This document shows positions 1 through 6,591 of a stretch of DNA of 9,149 nucleotides, in pieces. The notes under the pieces are model-generated. The model had not been told where the DNA came from and made no database searches. It saw nothing but the letters and a program-made list of their open reading frames with translations. The position numbers were made by a program, and so were the translations under genes. The DNA is from Flavobacteriaceae bacterium (GTDB taxonomy: Bacteria; Bacteroidota; Bacteroidia; Flavobacteriales; Flavobacteriaceae): assembly GCA_015493405.1 (NCBI GenBank), contig WGDF01000299.1, positions 1-9,149 on the forward strand. Reading direction: 5' to 3'. Every line of letters begins with the position of its first letter. The stretch's first letter is position 1.

Positions 1-761
1 ATTTTCTTGGGAAATAATAAAATCTTTAAATTCTTAGGTGCGCCTATAACTGCAACGGGTAAAGTAATGGTATTTTCAATTATTTCATCCACCGGTAACT
101 GATAAGAAACCCTATCAAAATTATATTTTACACCGGCTAATTTTTTGATTTTCATCATTTTACTGACATTTTTACCGACATCTTTAATGTCATAATGTCG
201 TGTTTTAACGATTGAAATAGTATCAATAGTAGGCTTCTCACCATAAATCCATATACTATCGGGCTTAAGGATTGCCTTTGAACGGTTTTTAAAGCCCGGC
301 TTAAAATGAATTAGGACATCAGCCGTAACAGGAACCTTTTTCTTATGAACAGCTTTAATTCTAAAAAGAATAGTTTTCGGTTTGATTGAGATGATTTGAA
401 CCCGTTCACCCAAAAGCGCATTGATTTGGTATTTGAACTTTTCAGGCTGCCATTTTTTTTGGAATAGTAAATTGTTTTTTTTGATATCCAAAGTAAAAAC
501 AGACGGCTCTAATTCATTTTTTAAAATTAAATAACCATTGGTTTTAACTTGCACCATTATAGTATCATGAGGTAAAAAGCCTTTGTAAAATCTGTCCGGC
601 AAATGATTATATTGAACCGGTATTTTAAAGGTATAAACATAAGTTCTACCCATTTGCGATAATATCCATAGGAGTGCCGAAATTATAAAAAAGAACAAAA
701 ATGTTCTCAATTTATTATTCCACATTAAAAAGTTAAAAAATGACCTAAAGATATTGTTCAT
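1..761 (-). CDS. YbbR/CdaR-like domain protein, N-terminal 253 residues (3' end outside window)
   Basis: The reverse strand has an open frame from ATG at 761-759 to the window edge with no stop. The product starts with a short charged/aromatic N-terminus, then one hydrophobic segment at about residues 20-37 (FLFFFIISALLWILSQ), then a soluble, beta-rich, lysine-rich part. A single N-terminal anchor followed by repeated modules resembling 'tyvytfkIPVqY...LP...' is the layout of Bacteroidota YbbR-like proteins, so the bulk should lie outside the cytoplasm. In Firmicutes the related CdaR modulates the diadenylate cyclase CdaA; whether that applies here is unknown. The family is usually around 300 residues or more, so some C-terminal sequence is probably missing. 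Met13 (725-723), just before the hydrophobic segment, is an alternative start; I prefer 761 because a candidate promoter lies just upstream. No cysteine is present. The family call is from recognised sequence character, not a database match. Confidence 0.75.
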   Translation of the reverse strand, partial: MNNIFRSFFNFLMWNNKLRTFLFFFIISALLWILSQMGRTYVYTFKIPVQYNHLPDRFYKGFLPHDTIMVQVKTNGYLILKNELEPSVFTLDIKKNNLLFQKKWQPEKFKYQINALLGERVQIISIKPKTILFRIKAVHKKKVPVTADVLIHFKPGFKNRSKAILKPDSIWIYGEKPTIDTISIVKTRHYDIKDVGKNVSKMMKIKKLAGVKYNFDRVSYQLPVDEIIENTITLPVAVIGAPKNLKILLFPKK

Positions 762-785
762 GTCAGCAACTTCAAAATTATCAAG

Positions 786-801
786 TATCTTTGCAAAGAT
801 A
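786..801. promoter_or_regulatory. Palindromic divergent promoter: two abutting TAnnTTTG -7 boxes
   Basis: TATCTTTGCAAAGATA is a perfect 16-bp palindrome. Read rightwards, 786-793 is TATCTTTG, matching the Bacteroidota -7 consensus TAnnTTTG for the exporter gene starting at 821. Read leftwards, 801-794 is the same box for the ybbR-like gene starting at 761. Predicted start sites fall near 798-800 (plus) and 787-789 (minus), giving leaders of about 20-25 nt each. The -33 element is weak: the nearest TTG on each strand (754-756 and 833-831) lies 29 nt from its box, further than the usual 17-23. The palindrome could instead be a repressor operator. Confidence 0.6.
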
Positions 802-820
802 TTGAAAAATAAAGTAAAAA

Positions 821-1441
821 ATGTCATATTCAACATTATTCGGATTAATTTTCGGCATTCATCTATTGGCTGTGATGAGCCCGGGGCCCGATTTTGTAAT
901 GGTTCTAAAAAATGCTTTACAATACAATCGTAAAATAGCAATTTATACAGCTTGGGGCATCAGTATGGGTATTGGCATTCATATATTATATTCTGTAGCC
1001 GGCATCGCATATCTCTTACAAAAAAATCAAAATATTTTTCAAATTATCAAAATAATGGGGGCTTTATACATTATATATATGGGCGTTAAAACCATGTTAT
1101 CCAAAGGCCAAAACATAAAAATGCAGGCCAATCGGAAAGAGGCTGTCATTCCCGTCAAACAAGCTTTAAAAATAGGTTTTATGACCAATGTCTTAAATCC
1201 GAAAGCATCCTTATTTTTTCTCAGTATTTTTAGTTTGCTGATCCCGCCAAATGTACCTGCTTGGGTTTTAATCGGCATTAGTCTGATGCTCATTACAGTA
1301 ACCTTCTTATGGTTTGCCTTGGTTTCGTTTATTTTTACCAATCAGCTCATCATTAAACGTTATGAAAAATACGAATCTATCATCTTAAAAATATTCGGCA
1401 CTATATTAATCATGCTGGGGATAGGTATTTTTTTTGAATAA
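821..1441 (+). CDS. LysE/RhtB-family amino-acid (or metabolite) exporter
   Basis: The 206-residue product is almost entirely hydrophobic, with about six predicted membrane segments: roughly residues 5-22, 40-62, 72-90, 118-140, 145-172 and 186-205. Near the N-terminus it carries the family signature MSPGPDFVMVLKNAL (residues 19-33; the PGPD core is typical of RhtB/LysE translocators). A second conserved motif, VLNPKA, follows at about 124-129. Family members export amino acids such as lysine, threonine, homoserine lactone or leucine across the inner membrane using the proton motive force; the substrate cannot be read from this sequence. The length matches the usual 200-210 residues. The start at 821 follows an A-rich leader typical of Flavobacteriia and lies about 20 nt after the predicted transcription start. 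The M3 peptidase gene begins 35 nt downstream, so cotranscription is plausible; peptide breakdown and amino-acid export would be compatible jobs, but that link is inference. Confidence 0.9.
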   Translation: MSYSTLFGLIFGIHLLAVMSPGPDFVMVLKNALQYNRKIAIYTAWGISMGIGIHILYSVAGIAYLLQKNQNIFQIIKIMGALYIIYMGVKTMLSKGQNIKMQANRKEAVIPVKQALKIGFMTNVLNPKASLFFLSIFSLLIPPNVPAWVLIGISLMLITVTFLWFALVSFIFTNQLIIKRYEKYESIILKIFGTILIMLGIGIFFE

Positions 1442-1476
1442 AACCTTAACCCTAATCAAATTTTAAACATATAATT

Positions 1477-3510
1477 ATGACATCTAATCCACTTTTATCA
1501 GATTTTGACACCTATTTAAATACAACGCCCTTTTCTCAAATTAAACCGGAACATTTTAAACCGGCTATAGCCAAACAAATCAAAGCTACACAAAAGGAAA
1601 TTGAATCTATCATACAAAATCCGGCCGATCCGAATTTTAAAAACACCGTTGAAGCTTTGGAATTCTCAGGACAACACCTCGCAAGATTGCATAGTATTTT
1701 GATGAATATCAACTCAGCTGAAACTACTGCTGATTGGCAAGCAGCAACAGAAGAAGTGCTTCCGGTTTTAAACGATTTTTATAATGATATCAAACAAAAC
1801 CAAGCTCTATTTAAAAAAATTGCTTGGGTCAAAACGCACCAGAATATAGAACAACTGAGCGCCGAACAACAAATGTTGTTGGAACAGACTTATAAAAGTT
1901 TTGTCAGAAACGGAGCTCATCTCAATTCCGAAGATCAAAATAAACTGCGCGAAATTGATCGTGAAATTACACAGTTAAAATTACAATTCAACAAAAACAT
2001 CTTGCAAGAGACTAATGATTACCAATTGCTTATAACGCGTGAAAAAGATTTAGAAGGTTTACCTGAATCTGTGATAGAAACGGCTCAAAAAGCAGCCGAG
2101 AAACAAGGCCAAAAAGCTTGGTTGTTTACTTTACATGCGCCCTCTTACCTTCCATTTATGAAGTATCTTAAAAATAGAGATTTACGCCGAAAAATGGCTT
2201 TGGCTTATGGCTCTCGAGGGTTTAAAGCCAATGCTTATAATAACACTGAAAATGTATTGAAATTGGCCCAACTCAGAAAAGAACGGGCGCAGTTGCTCGG
2301 TTACCCGACCTATGCCGATTATGTTTTAGAAGAACGCATGGCTGAAAAACCCCAAAAAGTAATTGACTTTTTGGATCATCTTTATAAAGTGGCACATCCC
2401 AAGGCCAAAGCAGATTTGGAAAAACTAAAAAATTTGGCTCAAAAAGATGGCATTGAAACCTTAGAAAAATGGGATATTGCCTATTATATGACTATTTTGA
2501 AGAAACAAGAATTAGACTTGGACGAACAAAAACTTAAAGTTTATTTTCCTTTGGAAAATGTCTTGAAAGGGGCTTTTGATATTGCCGGAAAACTCTATGG
2601 TTTACAATTTAAAGAAACCGACCAAATAGAAAAATACCACTCGGAAGTCAGGACTTTTGAAGTTTATGATTCAGATCATCATTTAACTGCCGTATTTTAT
2701 GCAGATTTCTTCCCCCGTGAAGGAAAACGACAAGGTGCTTGGATGACTGCTTACAAGGCACAATGGCAAAAAAACGGTCAAAATTCAAGACCTCATATTT
2801 CTATTGTAACCAACTTTACCCGACCAACAGACAGCCAACCAAGCTTACTCAATTTTAATGAAGTTACAACCTTGTTTCACGAGTTTGGACATGCCCTCCA
2901 TGGCATGTTGGCCCAATCTACTTATCCCAGTCTATCGGGCACTAATGTGTATTGGGATTTTGTCGAATTACCCTCTCAAATTATGGAAAATTGGGCTTAT
3001 GAGAAAGAAGCCCTGGATTTATTTGCCGCGCACTACAAAACCGGTGAAAAAATGCCTGAAGAATATATTGAACGTATCAAAAAATCGCTGCAATTTATGA
3101 CCGGTTACGCCACTAATAGACAGTTGAGCTTTGGTTATTTAGACATGGGCTGGCATTATTTCTTTACACCTGAAAAAGATAAGGATGTTGCTGAATTTGA
3201 AATCCGGCAACAATCTAAAACCCTGATTTTACCCATTCAAAAATCTAATAATATGAGCGTCGCTTTCAGTCATATCTTTCCGGGCGGCTATGCAGCCGGC
3301 TATTATTCATACAAATGGGCCGAAGTTTTAGATGCTGATGCTTTTGCCTATTTTAAAGAAAAAGGCATTTTTAATAAGGCAGTCGCCCAAAAATTCAAAG
3401 AACTGCTTCAATCAGGTGGCACAGCACACCCGATGGAACTCTATAAAAAATTCAGAGGGCGTGAACCCGAAATTACAGCATTGCTCAAACGAGCCGGATT
3501 AAAAAATTAA
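1477..3510 (+). CDS. M3-family zinc metallopeptidase (Dcp / oligopeptidase A type)
   Basis: This 677-residue protein has the length and layout of M3A oligopeptidases (E. coli Dcp and OpdA/PrlC are about 680). The N-terminus has the family opening 'NPLL...PFSQIKPEHFKPAI' and no signal peptide, so it should be cytoplasmic. The zinc site is intact: HEFGH at residues 468-472 supplies two His ligands and the catalytic Glu469. Glu497 in DFVELPSQ, exactly 25 residues after the second His, is the expected third ligand. The C-terminal segment HIFPGGYAAGYYSYKW (599-614) holds the His and Tyr residues that bind substrate in this family. The 'LSGTN...DFVE' stretch is closer to Dcp (dipeptidyl carboxypeptidase), while 'VELPSQIMENW' recalls OpdA, so the exact specificity is left open. 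The likely role is finishing the degradation of short peptides made by ATP-dependent proteases. The protein contains no cysteine. Confidence 0.93.
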   Translation: MTSNPLLSDFDTYLNTTPFSQIKPEHFKPAIAKQIKATQKEIESIIQNPADPNFKNTVEALEFSGQHLARLHSILMNINSAETTADWQAATEEVLPVLNDFYNDIKQNQALFKKIAWVKTHQNIEQLSAEQQMLLEQTYKSFVRNGAHLNSEDQNKLREIDREITQLKLQFNKNILQETNDYQLLITREKDLEGLPESVIETAQKAAEKQGQKAWLFTLHAPSYLPFMKYLKNRDLRRKMALAYGSRGFKANAYNNTENVLKLAQLRKERAQLLGYPTYADYVLEERMAEKPQKVIDFLDHLYKVAHPKAKADLEKLKNLAQKDGIETLEKWDIAYYMTILKKQELDLDEQKLKVYFPLENVLKGAFDIAGKLYGLQFKETDQIEKYHSEVRTFEVYDSDHHLTAVFYADFFPREGKRQGAWMTAYKAQWQKNGQNSRPHISIVTNFTRPTDSQPSLLNFNEVTTLFHEFGHALHGMLAQSTYPSLSGTNVYWDFVELPSQIMENWAYEKEALDLFAAHYKTGEKMPEEYIERIKKSLQFMTGYATNRQLSFGYLDMGWHYFFTPEKDKDVAEFEIRQQSKTLILPIQKSNNMSVAFSHIFPGGYAAGYYSYKWAEVLDADAFAYFKEKGIFNKAVAQKFKELLQSGGTAHPMELYKKFRGREPEITALLKRAGLKN

Positions 3511-3573
3511 GTTGGTATAGGATAAAACAAATACGCTTTCTTTGTCATACACTAAGAAGTCATATTTTTCGTT

Positions 3574-3581
3574 TATATTTG
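3574..3581 (+). promoter_or_regulatory. Candidate -7 promoter box for the porZ-like gene
   Basis: TATATTTG matches the Bacteroidota -7 consensus TAnnTTTG and sits 19 nt before the ATG at 3601, predicting a very short leader of about 12-15 nt. It lies in the 90-nt gap after the peptidase gene, the largest intergenic space in the window. A TTTG occurs at 3541-3544, but its 29-nt spacing is longer than the usual 17-23, so the -33 element is uncertain. No terminator-like hairpin with a T tract was seen in the same gap. Confidence 0.5.
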
Positions 3582-3600
3582 AACATCAAAATCAGTTTCT

Positions 3601-5847
3601 ATGCGCAACAAGCTTTTTTTAGTCGTCTTTTTGATATGCTCGACTCTTTTTACACCAGTCGCAACAGCTCAAAATAATTCTTGGGTTGATTTATTTTCAT
3701 ACCTGAAAGTTAGTCATTTGCAAGTGGTGGATCAAAAAATAATTGCCCAATCCGAAAATGCTTTTTTTACCTATGAAACTAATTCCGGAGAAATAGAAAA
3801 ACTATCCAGCATTAACGGCCTGACCGGTGGCGATATTTCCAATTTTTATTACCATGCGGGCCTACATAAATTGTTTATTTTTCACAAAGGCGGTCTCATT
3901 GAAATTGTAAATGAACAAAAAAAAGTCTTTCGCAGTCCGGAACTGGCTTACAACAGTTTTATCCCTGTCGAAAAAAAAGAGCTCAATAATATATGGGCCC
4001 GTGATGACCAACTTTATTTGGCGACCAAATACGGAATTAGCGTTTATAATTTGGATAGAAATGAATTTGGAGATACTTATTATTTTACAGATGGCGGCAA
4101 TAATGTCGAAGTCAAAGCAGTGGCTGTTTACAATCAAAAAATTTTTGCAGCTACTATGAAAGGTTTATATTATGCTGATATCAATGCCAATTTAATCGAT
4201 CAAAATGCATGGACCAGAATAGACCATTTAAGATGGAACGATTTAATCGTTTACAAACAAGATTTATTGGGTATCCGAGATAAAAGACTGTTTAAAGTAA
4301 CCACTCAAAGTCAACAGTTACTCTTGAGCTTTAATAGCTACATCCGAAATCTGAATGCCAATGCATATTTGTCGGTAGTTTTTGACCATCAAGTTCAAGT
4401 TTACAACCAAAATTATGTTTTACAAAATAGTTTTAGCGACGCCAATTTTAATCATGAACATTTTTTTAACGCTACTGATTTTGATGACTTTATTTATATC
4501 GGAAGCGAAAAGCAGGGTATTTTAAAAACGCCACTGCATCAAATACAATATACAGCAATCCATCCGGATTCACCCTTGAGCAATCATGCTTATACCGTCG
4601 ATGCACGCAATGGTGTTTTATGGCTTGCTTATGGCGATCATTTTGAGTTTAATCCTTATCCTATTTACAAAAAAGGTTTGAGCTCCTATCAAAATAAATC
4701 TTGGATTAATATTCCATACGATGATTTTCAAATCAGTGATGTCAGTTTTGTCAAAATTAACCCAAGCAATACCGATGAGGTTTATTTTGCATCGGCTAAA
4801 AACGGTTTGATCAGAGTACGCCATAATCAGATTGATAAAATTTTTAATCAAAATAACAGTCCGCTCCAAATGCTTGGCACTGACGGTGTGCGGGTTTTCG
4901 CCCTGAATTTTGATAGCCAAAACAATCTTTGGGTTACCCAAGATCAACGTCCGGCATTATTAAAACTCAAACCCGATGATACTTGGGAAGGCGTCAGTCT
5001 TTCAAGCATTTTATCTTCAAACAGCGATTACCATGGCTTTAGTAGTGTGACCATTGATCAAGATGATAATGTTTGGATTGGCACTGAATATTATGGCGTC
5101 ATCGGCTATAATCAAAAGACCGACCAAATCAAATATATCAAAGAGGGCTTGCAAAATTCCGCTTATCCACTAGTGCAAACACTGGATATAGATAAAGATA
5201 ATATCATGTGGGCAGGCAACCGCGAAGGTCTCCGAATCCTAAACAATCCGGCACAAATTTTTGACACAAATTCAGCCGAATTCAGACCCATCAAAATAGT
5301 TTATGAAGATGCTGTTCAACTGCTTATGGAAGGGCAAAATATTACAAAAATTAAAGTCGATGGGTCCAATAATAAATGGATAGCGACCCTAGGAAGCGGT
5401 GTTTATTATTTCAATGAAGACGGCACCGGAACCATTTACCATTTTACCAAAGAAAACAGCCCGCTGCCTTCAGATGACATTTATGATGTGGCTGTCGATG
5501 GCAGTAATGGCATGGTTTATTTTGCAACACTCAAAGGCTTGGTCGGTTATAAAGGTTTTGCAACCGATGGAAGTGATAATATGGACGATGTTTATGCCTT
5601 TCCTAATCCGGCCAACGAAAAACAGCATAACTTTGTAACCATCAGGGGACTTCTCGAAGGGGTTAATGTCAAAATCGTGGATGTTGCCGGTGATTTGGTT
5701 TATGAAACAACATCCAAAGGCGGTAGCGTGCAATGGGATTTGACGGCTTTTGGCAAATATAAAGTTGCCTCAGGTGTTTATATTGCCCTGATTACCAACG
5801 ACGACGGCACCAAAACCCAAACGACCAAAATTTTAGTCATCAAATAA
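3601..5847 (+). CDS. porZ: PorZ-like type IX secretion protein with beta-propellers and T9SS sorting domain
   Basis: The 748-residue product begins with a signal peptide (hydrophobic residues 5-20, likely cleaved after ATA at 21-23). The body is beta-propeller-like, with repeated blades of the two-component-regulator-propeller type: NNLWVTQD (about 441-448), DDNVWIGT (488-495), DNIMWAGN (about 534-541) and NNKWIAT (590-596). The C-terminus (about 664-748) is a T9SS type A sorting domain, starting AFPNPA and ending with 'GVYIALI...TTKILVIK'. Two propellers plus a sorting domain, at about this length, is the architecture of PorZ. In Porphyromonas gingivalis PorZ is a cell-surface part of the T9SS attachment complex that presents anionic LPS to the sortase PorU. 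The early 'WVDLFSY...' and 'INGLTGGDIS' stretches also fit that family. It is followed directly by recO, an arrangement I recall from other Flavobacteriia. The only cysteine (Cys13) lies in the signal peptide. A generic propeller protein exported by T9SS is the main alternative. Confidence 0.8.
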   Translation: MRNKLFLVVFLICSTLFTPVATAQNNSWVDLFSYLKVSHLQVVDQKIIAQSENAFFTYETNSGEIEKLSSINGLTGGDISNFYYHAGLHKLFIFHKGGLIEIVNEQKKVFRSPELAYNSFIPVEKKELNNIWARDDQLYLATKYGISVYNLDRNEFGDTYYFTDGGNNVEVKAVAVYNQKIFAATMKGLYYADINANLIDQNAWTRIDHLRWNDLIVYKQDLLGIRDKRLFKVTTQSQQLLLSFNSYIRNLNANAYLSVVFDHQVQVYNQNYVLQNSFSDANFNHEHFFNATDFDDFIYIGSEKQGILKTPLHQIQYTAIHPDSPLSNHAYTVDARNGVLWLAYGDHFEFNPYPIYKKGLSSYQNKSWINIPYDDFQISDVSFVKINPSNTDEVYFASAKNGLIRVRHNQIDKIFNQNNSPLQMLGTDGVRVFALNFDSQNNLWVTQDQRPALLKLKPDDTWEGVSLSSILSSNSDYHGFSSVTIDQDDNVWIGTEYYGVIGYNQKTDQIKYIKEGLQNSAYPLVQTLDIDKDNIMWAGNREGLRILNNPAQIFDTNSAEFRPIKIVYEDAVQLLMEGQNITKIKVDGSNNKWIATLGSGVYYFNEDGTGTIYHFTKENSPLPSDDIYDVAVDGSNGMVYFATLKGLVGYKGFATDGSDNMDDVYAFPNPANEKQHNFVTIRGLLEGVNVKIVDVAGDLVYETTSKGGSVQWDLTAFGKYKVASGVYIALITNDDGTKTQTTKILVIK

Positions 5848-6563
5848 TGATGATCAATACCCAAGCTATAGTCCTAGCACGTATCAAATATAACGATACC
5901 GATGCTGTGGTTAAAACCTATACGGCCCACACCGGTTTTACTGTTTTTTTTGTTCGTAATTTCTTTAAAGGCCGGCAAGCGCGGCTTAAAAAAGCGCTTT
6001 ATCAGCCCAATGCTTTGCTTGAATTGACTTTCGATTTTAAAAACAAAGGCCAACTCGAGCACATCAAAGAAGCGCGGATACAATATCATTATAAAAATAT
6101 CAATAGAGACTTTGATAAATTAAATATTTCAAGCTTTCTTAGAGAGATTTTGCTCGAAAGCCTTAAAAACGAGCAAATAGATCCTGACTTATTTCAATAT
6201 ATTTACAGTCAATTTGTAGCCTTGGATCAAGATGATTTTCACCCCGATTTTCATTTGATTTTTTTATTAAAATTAACCCGGTATCTGGGCTTCTTCCCTG
6301 ATTTACAAACCAAAGGACTTTATTTCGATTTATTCAATGCACGATTCACAAATCAAATTCCCTTGCATCCCTATTTAAACTCGGAAGAATCTTTTCTTTT
6401 CAAAAGCTTTTCAGGTATGATTTTTGCTACAGAAAAAGAAAAAAAAATAAACCGGAAAGAACGCAAGCTATTAATAGAAATACTCTTGCGCTATTATCAA
6501 CAACATTTACCCCAGTTTAAAATACCAAAATCAGTCAAAATACTGAATCAGATATATGAATAA
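5847..6563 (+). CDS. recO: DNA repair protein RecO
   Basis: The 238-residue protein has the N-terminal OB-fold pattern of RecO: 'TQAIVLARIKYNDTDAVVKTYTAHTG' at about residues 5-30, then 'FFVRNFFKGRQ', a basic stretch suited to DNA binding. A helical C-terminal domain follows, including LLKLTRYLGFFPDL (about residues 141-154), a conserved RecO region. RecO acts in the cytoplasm with RecR (and RecF where present) to load RecA on SSB-coated single-stranded DNA. The length is typical (about 230-250). The four-cysteine zinc finger of some RecO proteins is absent; there is no Cys at all. The ATG overlaps the porZ stop by one base (TAATG, 5845-5849), indicating translational coupling; a second in-frame ATG immediately follows at 5850. 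No promoter was seen inside the end of porZ, so expression probably depends on the porZ transcript. Confidence 0.92.
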   Translation: MMINTQAIVLARIKYNDTDAVVKTYTAHTGFTVFFVRNFFKGRQARLKKALYQPNALLELTFDFKNKGQLEHIKEARIQYHYKNINRDFDKLNISSFLREILLESLKNEQIDPDLFQYIYSQFVALDQDDFHPDFHLIFLLKLTRYLGFFPDLQTKGLYFDLFNARFTNQIPLHPYLNSEESFLFKSFSGMIFATEKEKKINRKERKLLIEILLRYYQQHLPQFKIPKSVKILNQIYE

Positions 6564-6567
6564 ATTG

Positions 6568-6575
6568 TAAATTTG
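6568..6575 (+). promoter_or_regulatory. Candidate -7 promoter box for the TonB-dependent receptor gene
   Basis: TAAATTTG fits TAnnTTTG, lies five bases after the recO stop and 16 nt before the receptor ATG at 6592, and predicts a start site near 6580-6582 with a leader of only about 10 nt. No TTG at proper -33 spacing is obvious, and in such an A/T-rich gap a chance match is possible. If real, it would uncouple the receptor from porZ-recO transcription. Confidence 0.4.
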
Positions 6576-6591
6576 TAATCATTCCAATTTT

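Noticed and set aside
723..725. Met13 as the start of the YbbR-like gene
   Set aside because: Possible, since it sits right before the membrane segment, but the upstream ATG at 761 is in frame and closer to the predicted transcription start.
1039..1341. 100-codon open frame on the minus strand inside the exporter gene
   Set aside because: It lies wholly antisense to a gene with clear family motifs and has no recognisable motif or upstream promoter.
2858..3100. 80-codon plus-strand frame over the peptidase active site
   Set aside because: It is an out-of-frame shadow of the HEFGH region, which is plainly coding in the main frame.
3541..3544. TTTG as the -33 element for the porZ promoter
   Set aside because: It is 29 nt from the -7 box, outside the usual 17-23 nt range; noted but not annotated.
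3634..3640. Cys13 of the PorZ-like protein as a lipoprotein attachment site
   Set aside because: The residues before it (F-L-I-C) do not fit a lipobox, which needs a small residue before the Cys, while an ordinary signal peptidase I site (ATA then Q) follows at 21-24.
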